From the NCBI GenBank assembly GCA_002751075.1, contig NAOQ01000069.1:62001-126000 (forward strand): a stretch of 64,000 nt of DNA. Reading direction: 5' to 3'. Of the stretch, positions 54,501 to 64,000 are shown piece after piece. Position 1 is the first letter of the stretch. Every line of letters starts with the position of its first letter. The position numbers were made by a program, and so were the translations under genes. The notes under the pieces are model-generated. The model made no database searches. It saw only the letters and a program-made list of their open reading frames with translations, and was not told the origin of the DNA. This DNA is from Ichthyophonus hoferi (Eukaryota > Opisthokonta > Ichthyosporea > Ichthyophonida > Ichthyophonidae).

Positions 54501-57500
54501 CATATATTATACATATCTCCCTATACACCAGCAACCAATTACATACCCTTTCATCAGCGGTAACCATGGCAGCAGCCACGCCTCCCTTACCAGCCTTCTC
54601 AATATCTCTCATAAATCTCTCTGCTAGAACTTGAATGGCCTGGGTTATGTAGGTATATAGTACAGTATATAGGTGTAGGGATATTATGTAGGTACGTAGT
54701 ATAGTTTATAGGATGGTATAGCATATGGATATAGGTATATGTACATAAGTATATAGGTGCAGGTAAGTAGATGTTTATGTGTATATGTATATGCCTATGT
54801 ATTTCTTTGTATAGAGTTACAGTGTAAGAGTTAGAGCGAGAAGGTTAGTGTGACTGTTTCTAGACTGCTTTTTTTTTAATATTTAACTCATTTGCTATGG
54901 TATAAACACAATATTATAATCTACATACACGATGATTCGGTTAGTACCATGTCAGCTGGCCCGACTCACTGTAAATGGGTCAGTCAGAAGTAATGTCAAT
55001 ACAATGTATGGTTCACGTGTAATCCCTATTATCATAAAGGAAATGTTATTGTAATTAATTGGAAAGTGCAATGAAATGTTTAACTTTACATAACAAATCT
55101 AATCTAATCCAATATAATCCAATAACATATAATATAATCTAAACTAGTCCAGTATAATCCAATATATCCTAATCTAATCTAATCTAGTTCAATATAATCC
55201 AATAAAATATAATCTAATCTAGTCTAGTATAATCCAATATAACCTAATCTAATCTAATCTAGTCTAATACAATCCAATCTAGTCTACTTATTTTATCTAT
55301 TTTATTTCCATTAACCATCTAATCATCCTACCTTGTTAGAGGGAGCACACACTAAACAGCGCTTTCCCTGTCCAATGAGAACCTGTAGAGAAACGACATT
55401 TGATTGGCCAAGTCAACATTAATACCCGGTGTTATGTACACAATCTATTACCTACATAAGGGGCAATATGGTAACTGCATTTCGAGGACCAGGTAGTATA
55501 TATAATATATATACTACCATATATAGCCCTACCCTTACCATATATAGGCCTGTTACTACCATGTATAGCCCTACCCCTACCATATATAGCCTACTATAGT
55601 ACCTGGATCATGGCAGATATAGTCATCGTCTTGCCTGTCCCTGGGGGCCCCTCTAACAATTGTAGCTCTCCAGGACCTGCTGAGACAAAGGACTTGATAG
55701 CTTCTGTATATATAGAGGGATAGGTCGGGTGACGTGTTATATATAGGTAGGGTGATGTGTTATATATAGGTAGGGTGATGTGTTATATATAGGTAGGGTG
55801 ATGTGTTAAATATAGGTAGGGTGATGTGTTAAATATAAGTAGGGTGATGTGTTAAATATAGGTAGGGTGATGTGTTAAATATAGGTAGCTGTAGGGTGAC
55901 ACGTCGGCAGGATAGCATCAGTCTAGCTGTATAAGAATATAGTAATATAACAATATGACACTTATAATATAGTATAATAGTATAATAATATAATAATATA
56001 ATAAAACACTCTAACATTAACACTACAGCACTATACAACTACATCCTACACTGCATCAATTCAGGTTCCTACTTTGTTGTGCTATATTGAGATTAGATAT
56101 GGCAGAGTAATCTACAGATGGTGATAGGTCAGTGGTTGTCAGGGTAATGTTAGCCATCCAGGGTACCTCATTGTCTGCACTACCTCCTAGTCCTGAGAGC
56201 TGAGGAAAGAAAAAGATAGGGAGGGAAGAAGGGGAAGGAGAGAGAGGGAGGAGGAGAAAGAGGAGAAGGAAAGGGAAAGGAATAGTGGGAAGCAGAGGAT
56301 AGGTGGAGGGTATTATGGGTTAGGAGCATGGAAAATGTACTGTCCTATTGCAGTGTATGGTATGGTATGGTAGGGCAGTATATTATTAAAAATTATAATA
56401 CACTATAATACATTATACCATGATATACCTTAGGGCTAGATGGTGCTACTATGTACCAATTTATAAAAAATAAATTCTCAAGGCTTAGTATACATACTTA
56501 CGAAGTATTATCAAATATCCATGTTCTAGATCATCATTGCGTTCATTTAAATATGAAAGCTGAAGGTTATGACCTTGAAATTTTAAATAAATAAGTAATC
56601 ATTATATACTGCTAATCATTTTTATAACCCAATTGGATATCTTTAATATGAATCATGTTCATTAGCAAAGAACCCTGGCACCATTCGAGGCATATAATAT
56701 AATATAATATAATATAATATAAAACAATGAGTATTAATTGGATTCTTTCCTTAGGTGTTGAACCCGAATCCACTCATATTTTTACTTTATATTTTAAGAT
56801 ATTTCCAAATGGAACTTTATTGCATCCATCTGCATGCATACATCAGCTTGCATGGTAATGTATCCCATGTAACCCTAACCTACCCTCCCCAAGCCGAACT
56901 GGCCCAACCCCACCCAAAATATAAAGTAACAACATAACTACTAGTATGGAAGGTATGAAGGGATAATGTAAAGTATAAAAATATAAAACCTATACAACAG
57001 CTTGTATTGTATTGCATTGAATTGTATTGTATCACATATGATCCAGCCCAGCCCAACCCAATTCGAACCGAACCGACTCAAAAAAAAAAACAAAAAAACA
57101 AAACTATAGCTACTTACCAGGGAAGGCATGAAGGGTATGTCGGGTACTGTTACTAAGGCATCACACATTCTTTGATGTGTGGTTAGACTACACCCTAGGG
57201 CCCGGATCTGGAGTAGGGGTTGAGGTAGGTATAAGGCATATAGGGTATATAGGGTATATAGAGTATATAAGGCATATAGAGTATATAGGGTAGAGGTGGG
57301 TATAGGGTATATAGGGTATATAGGGTATATAAGGTATAAGGTGGTGCAATATAGTAAATATAATGTAGTATGATGTGATGTGACGTAGCCAAAACATATA
57401 ATCTAATACAATACCATAACATACAATATAATACCATAACGTATAATACAATAATATAACATGCAATACAATATTATAACATACAATATAATACCATAAT

Positions 57501-60500
57501 ATATAATACAATACCATAACAAATAATATAATACCATAATATATAATACAATACTATAACAAATAAGATTACCATAATATATAATACAATACCATAACAA
57601 ATAACATAATAACAAGACATACCTTCCAACCCTCTCTCGGTTGGGTGGCACATGACGTACTGAGCTCTCTCAATTGGGCAGTAGAGAAAAGAACTTTTAC
57701 ACGGACCAATCCGTGACGAACATCAGGACTAAAACCACAAAGACCTAATACACTGCCACTAGGTCCGCCAACCCAACCGTCCCATTCCATCTCCATCTGT
57801 AATACCATTGGCTTAAGATCATGTTCAGAGCTAGACGTTTAGTGGGACGGTAAAAACAACATAAACGAATAACACCAAGTAGTTATAATTATGATCTACC
57901 AATAATGATTACTTAATTAATAACTACCTTATTGTAATATATTATGTAATGTATTGTATAATATTATAGTGTGTTATATTGTTATATTATTATAAGGTAT
58001 TGTATTTATAACTGTATTTTTACTAATAATTCATCAATAATGATAAATTAATTAGAATTTATGTATGTTCGTCTGGAACACCATTGGTTTAAAATCTTGT
58101 TAGGAGAGATGCTAAGTATGATGGCAAAAAAACTAAAACTAATAAGAGCAAACAATTATAATTTGAATTTTAATTATAACTATAAATCATTACTAATGAT
58201 TAAATAATTAGTTAACTAATGGCTGTTAACCATGAGCGATTAATTAGTATGTATATCATTATTATGACATTATTATGCCCACCGTCATAATATACTTTTC
58301 ATTCACAATCTTTTTTTCTTTGCATCCCAAACGTTAGTGTTTTAATTTAATGTATTTACTTTCCAATTACAATCATTAATTATCTTATTACAATTAGTAC
58401 TTAAACCACTAAAATATGCACGAGTCAGTGTAGAATCGTCTTTCACAAATTGAAGCAATTAAGATAACAATATAAAAATATAAATACAGATGTGTGTATG
58501 TGTATACGTGTATGTACATGTATGTATGGGTGAACGAAATACACAATACTATATCATAACCCATAATCATTATAGTATAAGAACTCAGGTAATATACCAT
58601 CACATCATAATGTATAATAAAATAGTATAGCATAACATAATATAGCACTACATATATCATAATGTAATGTAAGACAACAAAATAAAACATAATAAAATAC
58701 AGCATAATAAAATAAAACTTAACATTACTTAACATAACCTAACCTACCCTAACCTCCTCCCCCCTGCCCTATCCCTACCCTAATACCAACATACTTACTA
58801 CAGTGTTAGAGAAGGCAGCAATCAACCCAGAGGACCAAGGTATACCATGGGGCCGGAAGGACAATACACTAGGTATAGTAGTGTGGGTGGAGGTCTGCAC
58901 GGTAGTGAGATCGGCCACTACCCAGTTTTGATCGCGTATATTAGCAAGGCTTTGCTGTGGTAGGTAACAGAATTATAGCTTAGTAGGGGGGTTGCTTGCC
59001 ACGGGCGGTTGGAGGTGGTGGAAGGAGGTTGTGTATGGGTTATGTAAAAGTGAGTGTGATATAGATGAAGATATAGATATACACGATACATGGAGAAATA
59101 CATAAACCTATGCTTAAATATTTAAATGTTTAAACATATATATGCATATCAACTTGTATATTCAACTCAACCTATATATGAATATGCATACATACATGTA
59201 TACATACAAACGTACATACATACATACATACATACACGCATACATATATACATATATACATACATACATACAAACATAAATACATAACATAAAAAACTAT
59301 ATATATATATATATATACAGTTATAACCTTATAACCTACCTAGAGGACCCCACCTTATATATGCATACACCTATATATACCCCTATATACCACTACATAT
59401 TCATATAGCCTACCTGCAGGCAGCCCCACACCTCCTCCAGAACCCCATCACTTAACGAGCTATAGTAATGCTCAGGGCTAGTGAAGGTAGTTGGTAGAAC
59501 ACCGCCTTACAGGGGGTAATCATTGGTTATTATGTTTTAATATATATTTTTAATTGGCCCACCACGTATAGCAACTTAAGTATTTAATAATTACATAAAT
59601 GTGGTACATAGCATGATAATATATAATAATATAGTATAGTATAATATAATATCACATTCGGGGCTATTAAGTATGATCGAGTCATAATATTTAATGGCGT
59701 GTAATGATAGGGCTAAAAACGTGTTTTAACTATCAACGTATATAGAGAACAAGAAGTAAATATAGATTAGTATTGGTCAATAATGTTTTAAAGGCAACCA
59801 ATGGCATAAAAGGGTAGTTATACTGCATCCTGAAATTTATCGAAAATTAATATTGTACAATGTATTATGATTTGTAATTGGTTTAGAACTGTCAGATATT
59901 AGGAAAATGACAGGAATATTAAAATATAAAATTGGAACACCCATAAAAAAGAGTAGGTACTCCTAATATATATATATGTTTATACATATTGTGTAGCAAA
60001 TTGTAGTGTATTATGTTATACTATATCCTATCATATCATAGCATATAACAACATACCATATCATATCCTATACGTTATCATATATCTTATCGTCTATACT
60101 AGCATATATCCTATCATATATAGTATCTTATATGCCATACTATAGTATAGTATATATGATAGTATATATGATATGATATAGGTATACGATACTATATAAT
60201 ATAGTATATTATATACTATCATATATGCAACCAAAATACAAAACAAATAAGCAAATATTTAAAATTAATCTCTTATTATATCTATGAGTCATTCTTTCTA
60301 CCTCTTTATATTTCAACCTTGTTATACTGTAATCATGCTGGTGGAATAAAAATAAAAGCTAACTATATAATTATATAAGTATGACTAACCTAACAGCCAA
60401 TAACTTAAAGAGATGGATGACGTCATAAAACAAGAAGATACATACTCACGCTAAGAAATGGAAATGGAACACGAATTAAGTATGAAGTAATACAATAGAA

Positions 60501-60703
60501 ACATCAATTAATAATATATTTTATTGTATTATAATAAAATGCATAAACCAACTGATATTCTAGTACTATATAAAATATAACAAATACTAACCAGGGTTAA
60601 CAGGCTTGCCAGACAGGTTGTGCGGACGCCTAGTGCCCGCCTTTAGTTGAGAAGGGGACCAGTTAAGTACTGTTTGAACAAAGGATACGTTATCCGAGTC
60701 CAT
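47317..60703 (-). CDS. SF1B helicase, Sen1/senataxin (Upf1-like) type
   Basis: Complete gene, 25 exons, 835 aa. Exons: 60,703-60,592; 59,505-59,414; 58,954-58,799; 57,796-57,623; 57,207-57,118; 56,199-56,073; 55,703-55,603; 55,382-55,332; 54,639-54,547; 54,100-54,032; 53,477-53,420; 53,211-53,099; 52,862-52,779; 52,551-52,438; 52,036-51,940; 51,234-51,149; 50,918-50,839; 50,234-50,124; 49,741-49,630; 49,474-49,334; 49,149-49,031; 48,779-48,708; 48,335-48,294; 48,004-47,881; 47,406-47,317. All motifs are present: Q-motif NLNIAQQKAI (~243-253), Walker A GPPGTGKT (269-276), Ib LVCAPSN (294-300), DEAAQ (524-528), III LIGDINQLPA (547-556), IV IQYRMNP (588-594), V TVDSFQGCE (709-717), VI RRLNVALTRAR (741-751). 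The tail (IVLGHAATLT, SLVNDAQDRGLLF) resembles senataxin. These ATPases unwind RNA-DNA hybrids in transcription termination. The N-terminus is short for Sen1 (~250 aa before the motor). Confidence 0.95.
50370..50790. repeat. ~33-bp minisatellite in helicase intron
   Basis: Twelve or so degenerate units around the core ATATAGTATGAATGTA with variable TATGTATA tails, in the intron between exons 17 and 18. Confidence 0.88.
53730..53960. repeat. (ACAAT)n-type array in helicase intron
   Basis: Interrupted pentanucleotides in the intron between exons 10 and 11, same orientation as the EIF2A intron arrays. Confidence 0.88.
55080..55290. repeat. (TAATC/TAATA)n pentanucleotide array in helicase intron
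   Basis: Degenerate CTAAT/CCAAT/TAATA pentamers in the intron between exons 8 and 9. Confidence 0.85.
55715..55885. repeat. 23-bp minisatellite in helicase intron
   Basis: About seven to eight tandem 23-base units of GTAGGGTGATGTGTTATATA plus TAG; later copies share an A-for-T change (TTAAATATAG), showing stepwise expansion. It is in the intron between the Q-motif exon and the Walker A exon. Confidence 0.93.
57400..57610. repeat. Pentanucleotide-derived repeat (ACAATACCATAAC-type)
   Basis: A higher-order unit of about 25-35 bases built from ACAAT, ACCAT and AACAT words, in the intron between exons 4 and 5 of the helicase gene. Confidence 0.85.
59205..59300. repeat. (ACAT)n tetranucleotide array
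   Basis: ACAT/ACATAC repeats in helicase intron 2. Confidence 0.9.
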
Positions 60704-60874
60704 ATTTTAGCCTTTCTGGTTTATGTGTATTGTATAGCCACGTTTAATGTATGGCGTGGCTTGGGGGACAGGGAGAGAGTTGAGGAGCAAACAAGGACGA
60801 TTTGAAACTGTGAAGGCTTAAGGAAAAAAGAAGTATGTTTCTTTGATTGTAACTGTTGATTTGATTCTCTTCAG

Positions 60875-61055
60875 CCGATTCCGTAAAAAGGAGGTGAAGA
60901 AGATAACAGGAGGGAAAAAGAAAAGTATTCTAATATCAAAGCAAGTCAGGAACTACTACTCCAAGCAGTGGTTATTTTTGTGTATATGTATTATACAGTA
61001 TTATTTTGAAAAAATTCTATTTAGTATTAGGCTCACCCTCAAGACGGCCTCCTAG
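60875..61055 (+). CDS. Candidate last two exons of a basic protein
   Basis: After a TTCTCTTCAG acceptor the plus strand reads RFRKKEVKKITGGKKKSILI, then SKQVRNYYSKQWLF. A GTGTAT...TTTAG segment at 60,980-61,024 looks like a 45-base intron; removing it keeps the frame and gives IRLTLKTAS and TAG. With the segment kept the frame is also open. The exons lie head to head with the helicase start at 60,703, so a shared promoter is possible. No ATG-bearing first exon could be phased to them, and the family is unknown. Confidence 0.35.
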
Positions 61056-63558
61056 ATTCACTCGGCCAGTATAGAATAACATAAGATAAATTATTGTTGA
61101 TGTCATTTTAATGATAGTTTGCCTAATGTGTGGGATAGATGTCTTTTGTAATTGGTGCACTTACTTTATGGAATGTGCCAAATATAGGTAAGCACCGGAT
61201 TCAACCCAATAGCCATACTTTGACAAATAGAACAATAAAATAGTATATAAATTATGTCATCTTCTAATATCTACTATATGTATTGTACATCAACTACATG
61301 ATTATTTTTCATATTAGTATAACACTTACAATACCAATTTATACCTATATTTTACTAATATAACATTTGCTTATTGCTTATCACTCTTTTTATCTCATTT
61401 TTCATAAGTAAAGCATTAAAATGTAATACTAGGATAGGTTTACAGTTAAATCTATGTGTAAAATAGTATATTATTATTATATTGTTTTATATTTTATTGT
61501 ATTAAGTTATATTATATGGTAATATACTATATTGTACTGCTTAGTGGGGTAACGATATATTTAAAGTTAATGGGAGGTCAACATTGGCCCCCTAAACCGG
61601 TTAAGGACGCCAGGCAGCATACATTGAAAAAAACACGTAGCAAAGTTTAGAAAATCGTGTAAATATAACTTTCTACTCGAAAGAAAATAATCGACTTCGC
61701 ATAATTTTCTGCTGAAATAATGCAGATGAGAATGGTAAACATGTCTCTTGTATATATATTATATTATATTATATTATATTATATTATATTATAATACATT
61801 ATATTATAAATATTTGAGCATTATATTACATATATTACTACATACTGTTGGATATCTGGTTAGGCCTAGATTGAAGCAATTTGCCAATGCCCAACTAAAC
61901 ACTTTTTCACTTAGTCTTTTTAAGAACTTCTTTTAGATCGGCGTATCACCTTTATCAAACTTACATAAAATTTTCATAACAGATTGGCTATTTTCTGCAA
62001 AATATAAAAATATATTTATAAATATATTTATATTGAAATTAAATCTAGCATCTGTTGTACTGAGCTATATCTGACTGCTGCAGTCAGGTAAACGACAAGC
62101 TAAAACTCTAGTTAGCTACACTTGAGTCTCCCTATGTTGGATAGATATAGAAGCCTTTAACTTCTTGCCTGGTAATGTGTTGTATAGATAGGAAAAGAAC
62201 ACATTTTCTTTTTAGTAATAAGCGAATATAATAACAATAACTGAAAATGAATGAACTGTAAAAGTGCAGTGAACGCATTGGTTCCAACAATATAATATCA
62301 TCTAACGATATATTATTACCCCCAGTGCTTATCATTCGAATCAGGGGAATTGTTCTAAACGATCTGCGATTCCTATACGGGTTGAAATTGCCAAAATGTA
62401 TAATTGCCAGTACTCAGTTAGTCGGCATGGATTTACGGGCTTGCCTTTCATTTGCTTCAGGATAAAAGTACGAATGAATTAATCGGATGTCAATATTAAA
62501 GTTAAGATGGAATATCACATAACATGGTATGCTTTATGATATGTTATATTATGTTATATTGTATAATATTATATAATATAATGTATAAATCCAGATAAGA
62601 TATGATATGATATAGTGTAGTATACAAATTAAGTTAAGATATAGTATGATATTATATAATATGGTATGACATATAATGTTATATTAGGTTATTGCATATG
62701 TTATGCTATGTACATGGCCATGGATATATAATATAACTGATAATGTAAATACCTGTTGACTATTTTCTGTCGTATTGAGGTCATTATCCATCTATGTATA
62801 CGCTCATAATATACTAATACATATATATATATTCATATAGGGTTTTTATGTAATACAATATATGTATAAATCATTGTAAAATGCATTATCTATTATATAT
62901 ATAGTTACGATAGACATACAATGGCGATTGAGACCAATATTGTCAAAACAAGACTATACGATGATCAATTTATTTACATGGAGCTATGCTAGCATTACAA
63001 TTATAAAAGGCAAGATTGTACTGCTAAATAGGCTTGGCTAAGAGAAGAATATTTAGAAACTGTCACAGTAGTGAATATAAGAAATGAAAACTATGATATG
63101 ATGTATAGGTTGATTAAGAGAAAGGGGCAACAAGAGAGAAGACATAAGATGGAGAGAGAGAGAGAGAGATGGATTGAGACAGTCCCATAGTGGATGGCAT
63201 ATGGCTATCCTGTATATACTGTTTGTAACTGAACATCCCTTTTCAATTAAACATAGCCTACATGGAAAACTGATAATAAAGGCAACTTCAGAATTACTTT
63301 GTCCTAAAGTCCCCCTATATGATCTAATATATGATATATGCACGTACATCTTTATATTTACACCCAGTGGTCGCATTATTACTGTGTCATATTTCATTAA
63401 GAACTATATTTCTCGTAACGTTGATATTTAAGTCTAGCCTAAAACTATATAATATTATTTATTTCAATCTATTAAAATCTATCAATTGTAAGTCTCTGAA
63501 GCTAATATATCTATGATTTATAGAATTATTGCGTACATATATATATATGTAGGATATA
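61056..63558. other. AT-rich spacer without confirmed gene
   Basis: TATTA-type arrays (61,755-61,810; 62,540-62,700) and AT-rich sequence. Overlapping frames on both strands at 63,053-63,431 have some unique composition, but neither strand shows splice sites or a family. Confidence 0.55.
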
Positions 63559-63675
63559 ATGGGTATGCATGCACGATGGCAATCAAATGTGCCAGGGGAG
63601 AGAGTAGCTGTTGAAGTCTGGTATGTGTCGATGGAAAGCAGAGAAAGAATGTGTGAGCACAATTCTGTAATCTAA
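63559..63675 (+). CDS. Small ORF, 38 codons, unknown
   Basis: ATG to TAA: MGMHARWQSNVPGERVAVEV, then WYVSMESRERMCEHNSVI. Composition is clearly non-repeat. Shortly downstream (63,695) the plus strand has ATTGGCGACTCC, resembling the leader found at LTR-like copies A and B, so an element origin is possible. Confidence 0.25.
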   Translation: MGMHARWQSNVPGERVAVEVWYVSMESRERMCEHNSVI

Positions 63676-63844
63676 AAAACGCATATATGTATATATTGGC
63701 GACTCCAAAGTGGATGCTGCTAATGGATGATATAATATAGAACAGTAAAAAATACTATCATATAACATTATTGTATACTCTAGTATATATATATATATAT
63801 TATTATATGGCAATGCAATGTGTTGTATACTGCAGTTTAGACTG

Positions 63845-64000
63845 CTATCTCCGTCGTCGCCAATATGTACTGTTAGTACTAAAAGTGGCCCAAGAAAATA
63901 TATCAATATTTGCATTGAAATCAGCAATGGCTGTCCTTGTTCCAGGATTATCTAGCGTCACAACTGCACCAAAGCCGTGCATATCAATATCTGCATCAGT
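63845..64000 (-). CDS. Partial coding region at right edge, unknown protein
   Basis: The minus strand is open from the window end for 51 codons to TAG: TDADIDMHGFGAVVTLDNPG, then TRTAIADFNANIDIFSW. Codon use is balanced. An internal GTACTA could be a donor, so the true exon may end near 63,885. The upstream part is outside the window. Confidence 0.4.
   Translation of the reverse strand, partial: TDADIDMHGFGAVVTLDNPGTRTAIADFNANIDIFSWATFSTNSTYWRRRR

Noticed and set aside
135-60000. Tandem arrays considered as CRISPR or telomere
   Set aside because: Units lack unique spacers and telomere-type G/C patterning; they are eukaryotic micro- and minisatellites.
63053-63431. Overlapping ~85-114 codon frames on opposite strands
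   Set aside because: Neither strand shows splice sites, start context or family features that would decide between them.

Overview
The window is AT-rich eukaryotic nuclear DNA. Its genes are cut into many short exons by canonical GT-AG introns. Introns and spacers are full of micro- and minisatellites, and there are several generations of mobile-element fossils. The proteins (eIF2A, a TMEM33-family membrane protein, a Sen1/senataxin-type helicase, a four-CBS protein) are pan-eukaryotic. I cannot name the lineage; an early-branching animal relative or an intron-rich protist would both fit. No bacterial or organellar signal was seen.

Layout. 1-7.3 kb holds repeats and a set of small minus-strand coding exons, including a phase-consistent five-exon chain starting with a signal peptide (6,559 to 4,005). 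8.0-12.5 kb is mobile-element debris: a ~0.54 kb direct-repeat pair, then an LTR-like unit with a decayed Tc1/mariner-type DNA transposon nested in it. 16.13-19.29 kb is a plus-strand CBS-domain gene (seven exons read, 5' end not found). 22-26 kb is a complex of two broken Copia-type fragments in opposite orientation around an assembly gap.

26.37-36.02 kb is a complete minus-strand EIF2A gene: 19 exons, 589 codons, every phase consistent. 37.4-38.4 kb is a second LTR-like copy. 39.96-44.24 kb is a complete plus-strand TMEM33-family gene: 8 exons, 371 codons, with an N-terminal extension. 44.8-46.8 kb contains unlinked small coding exons. 47.32-60.70 kb is a complete minus-strand SF1 helicase gene: 25 exons, 835 codons, with all recognisable helicase motifs. 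The right edge has a small plus-strand exon pair and a partial minus-strand reading frame running off the window.

The neighbours do not form an obvious pathway. EIF2A (translation), TMEM33 (ER/nuclear-envelope membrane shaping) and a Sen1-like helicase (RNA/DNA unwinding) are ordinary single-copy housekeeping genes. I found no convincing undescribed multi-gene system. The most unusual items are the signal-peptide gene, skipped tandem splice acceptors, an exon-like duplication in an EIF2A intron, and the CBS protein that is not a textbook AMPK gamma. All gene models were spliced by eye, with reading phase and family similarity recalled from memory as the test; no database search was run.
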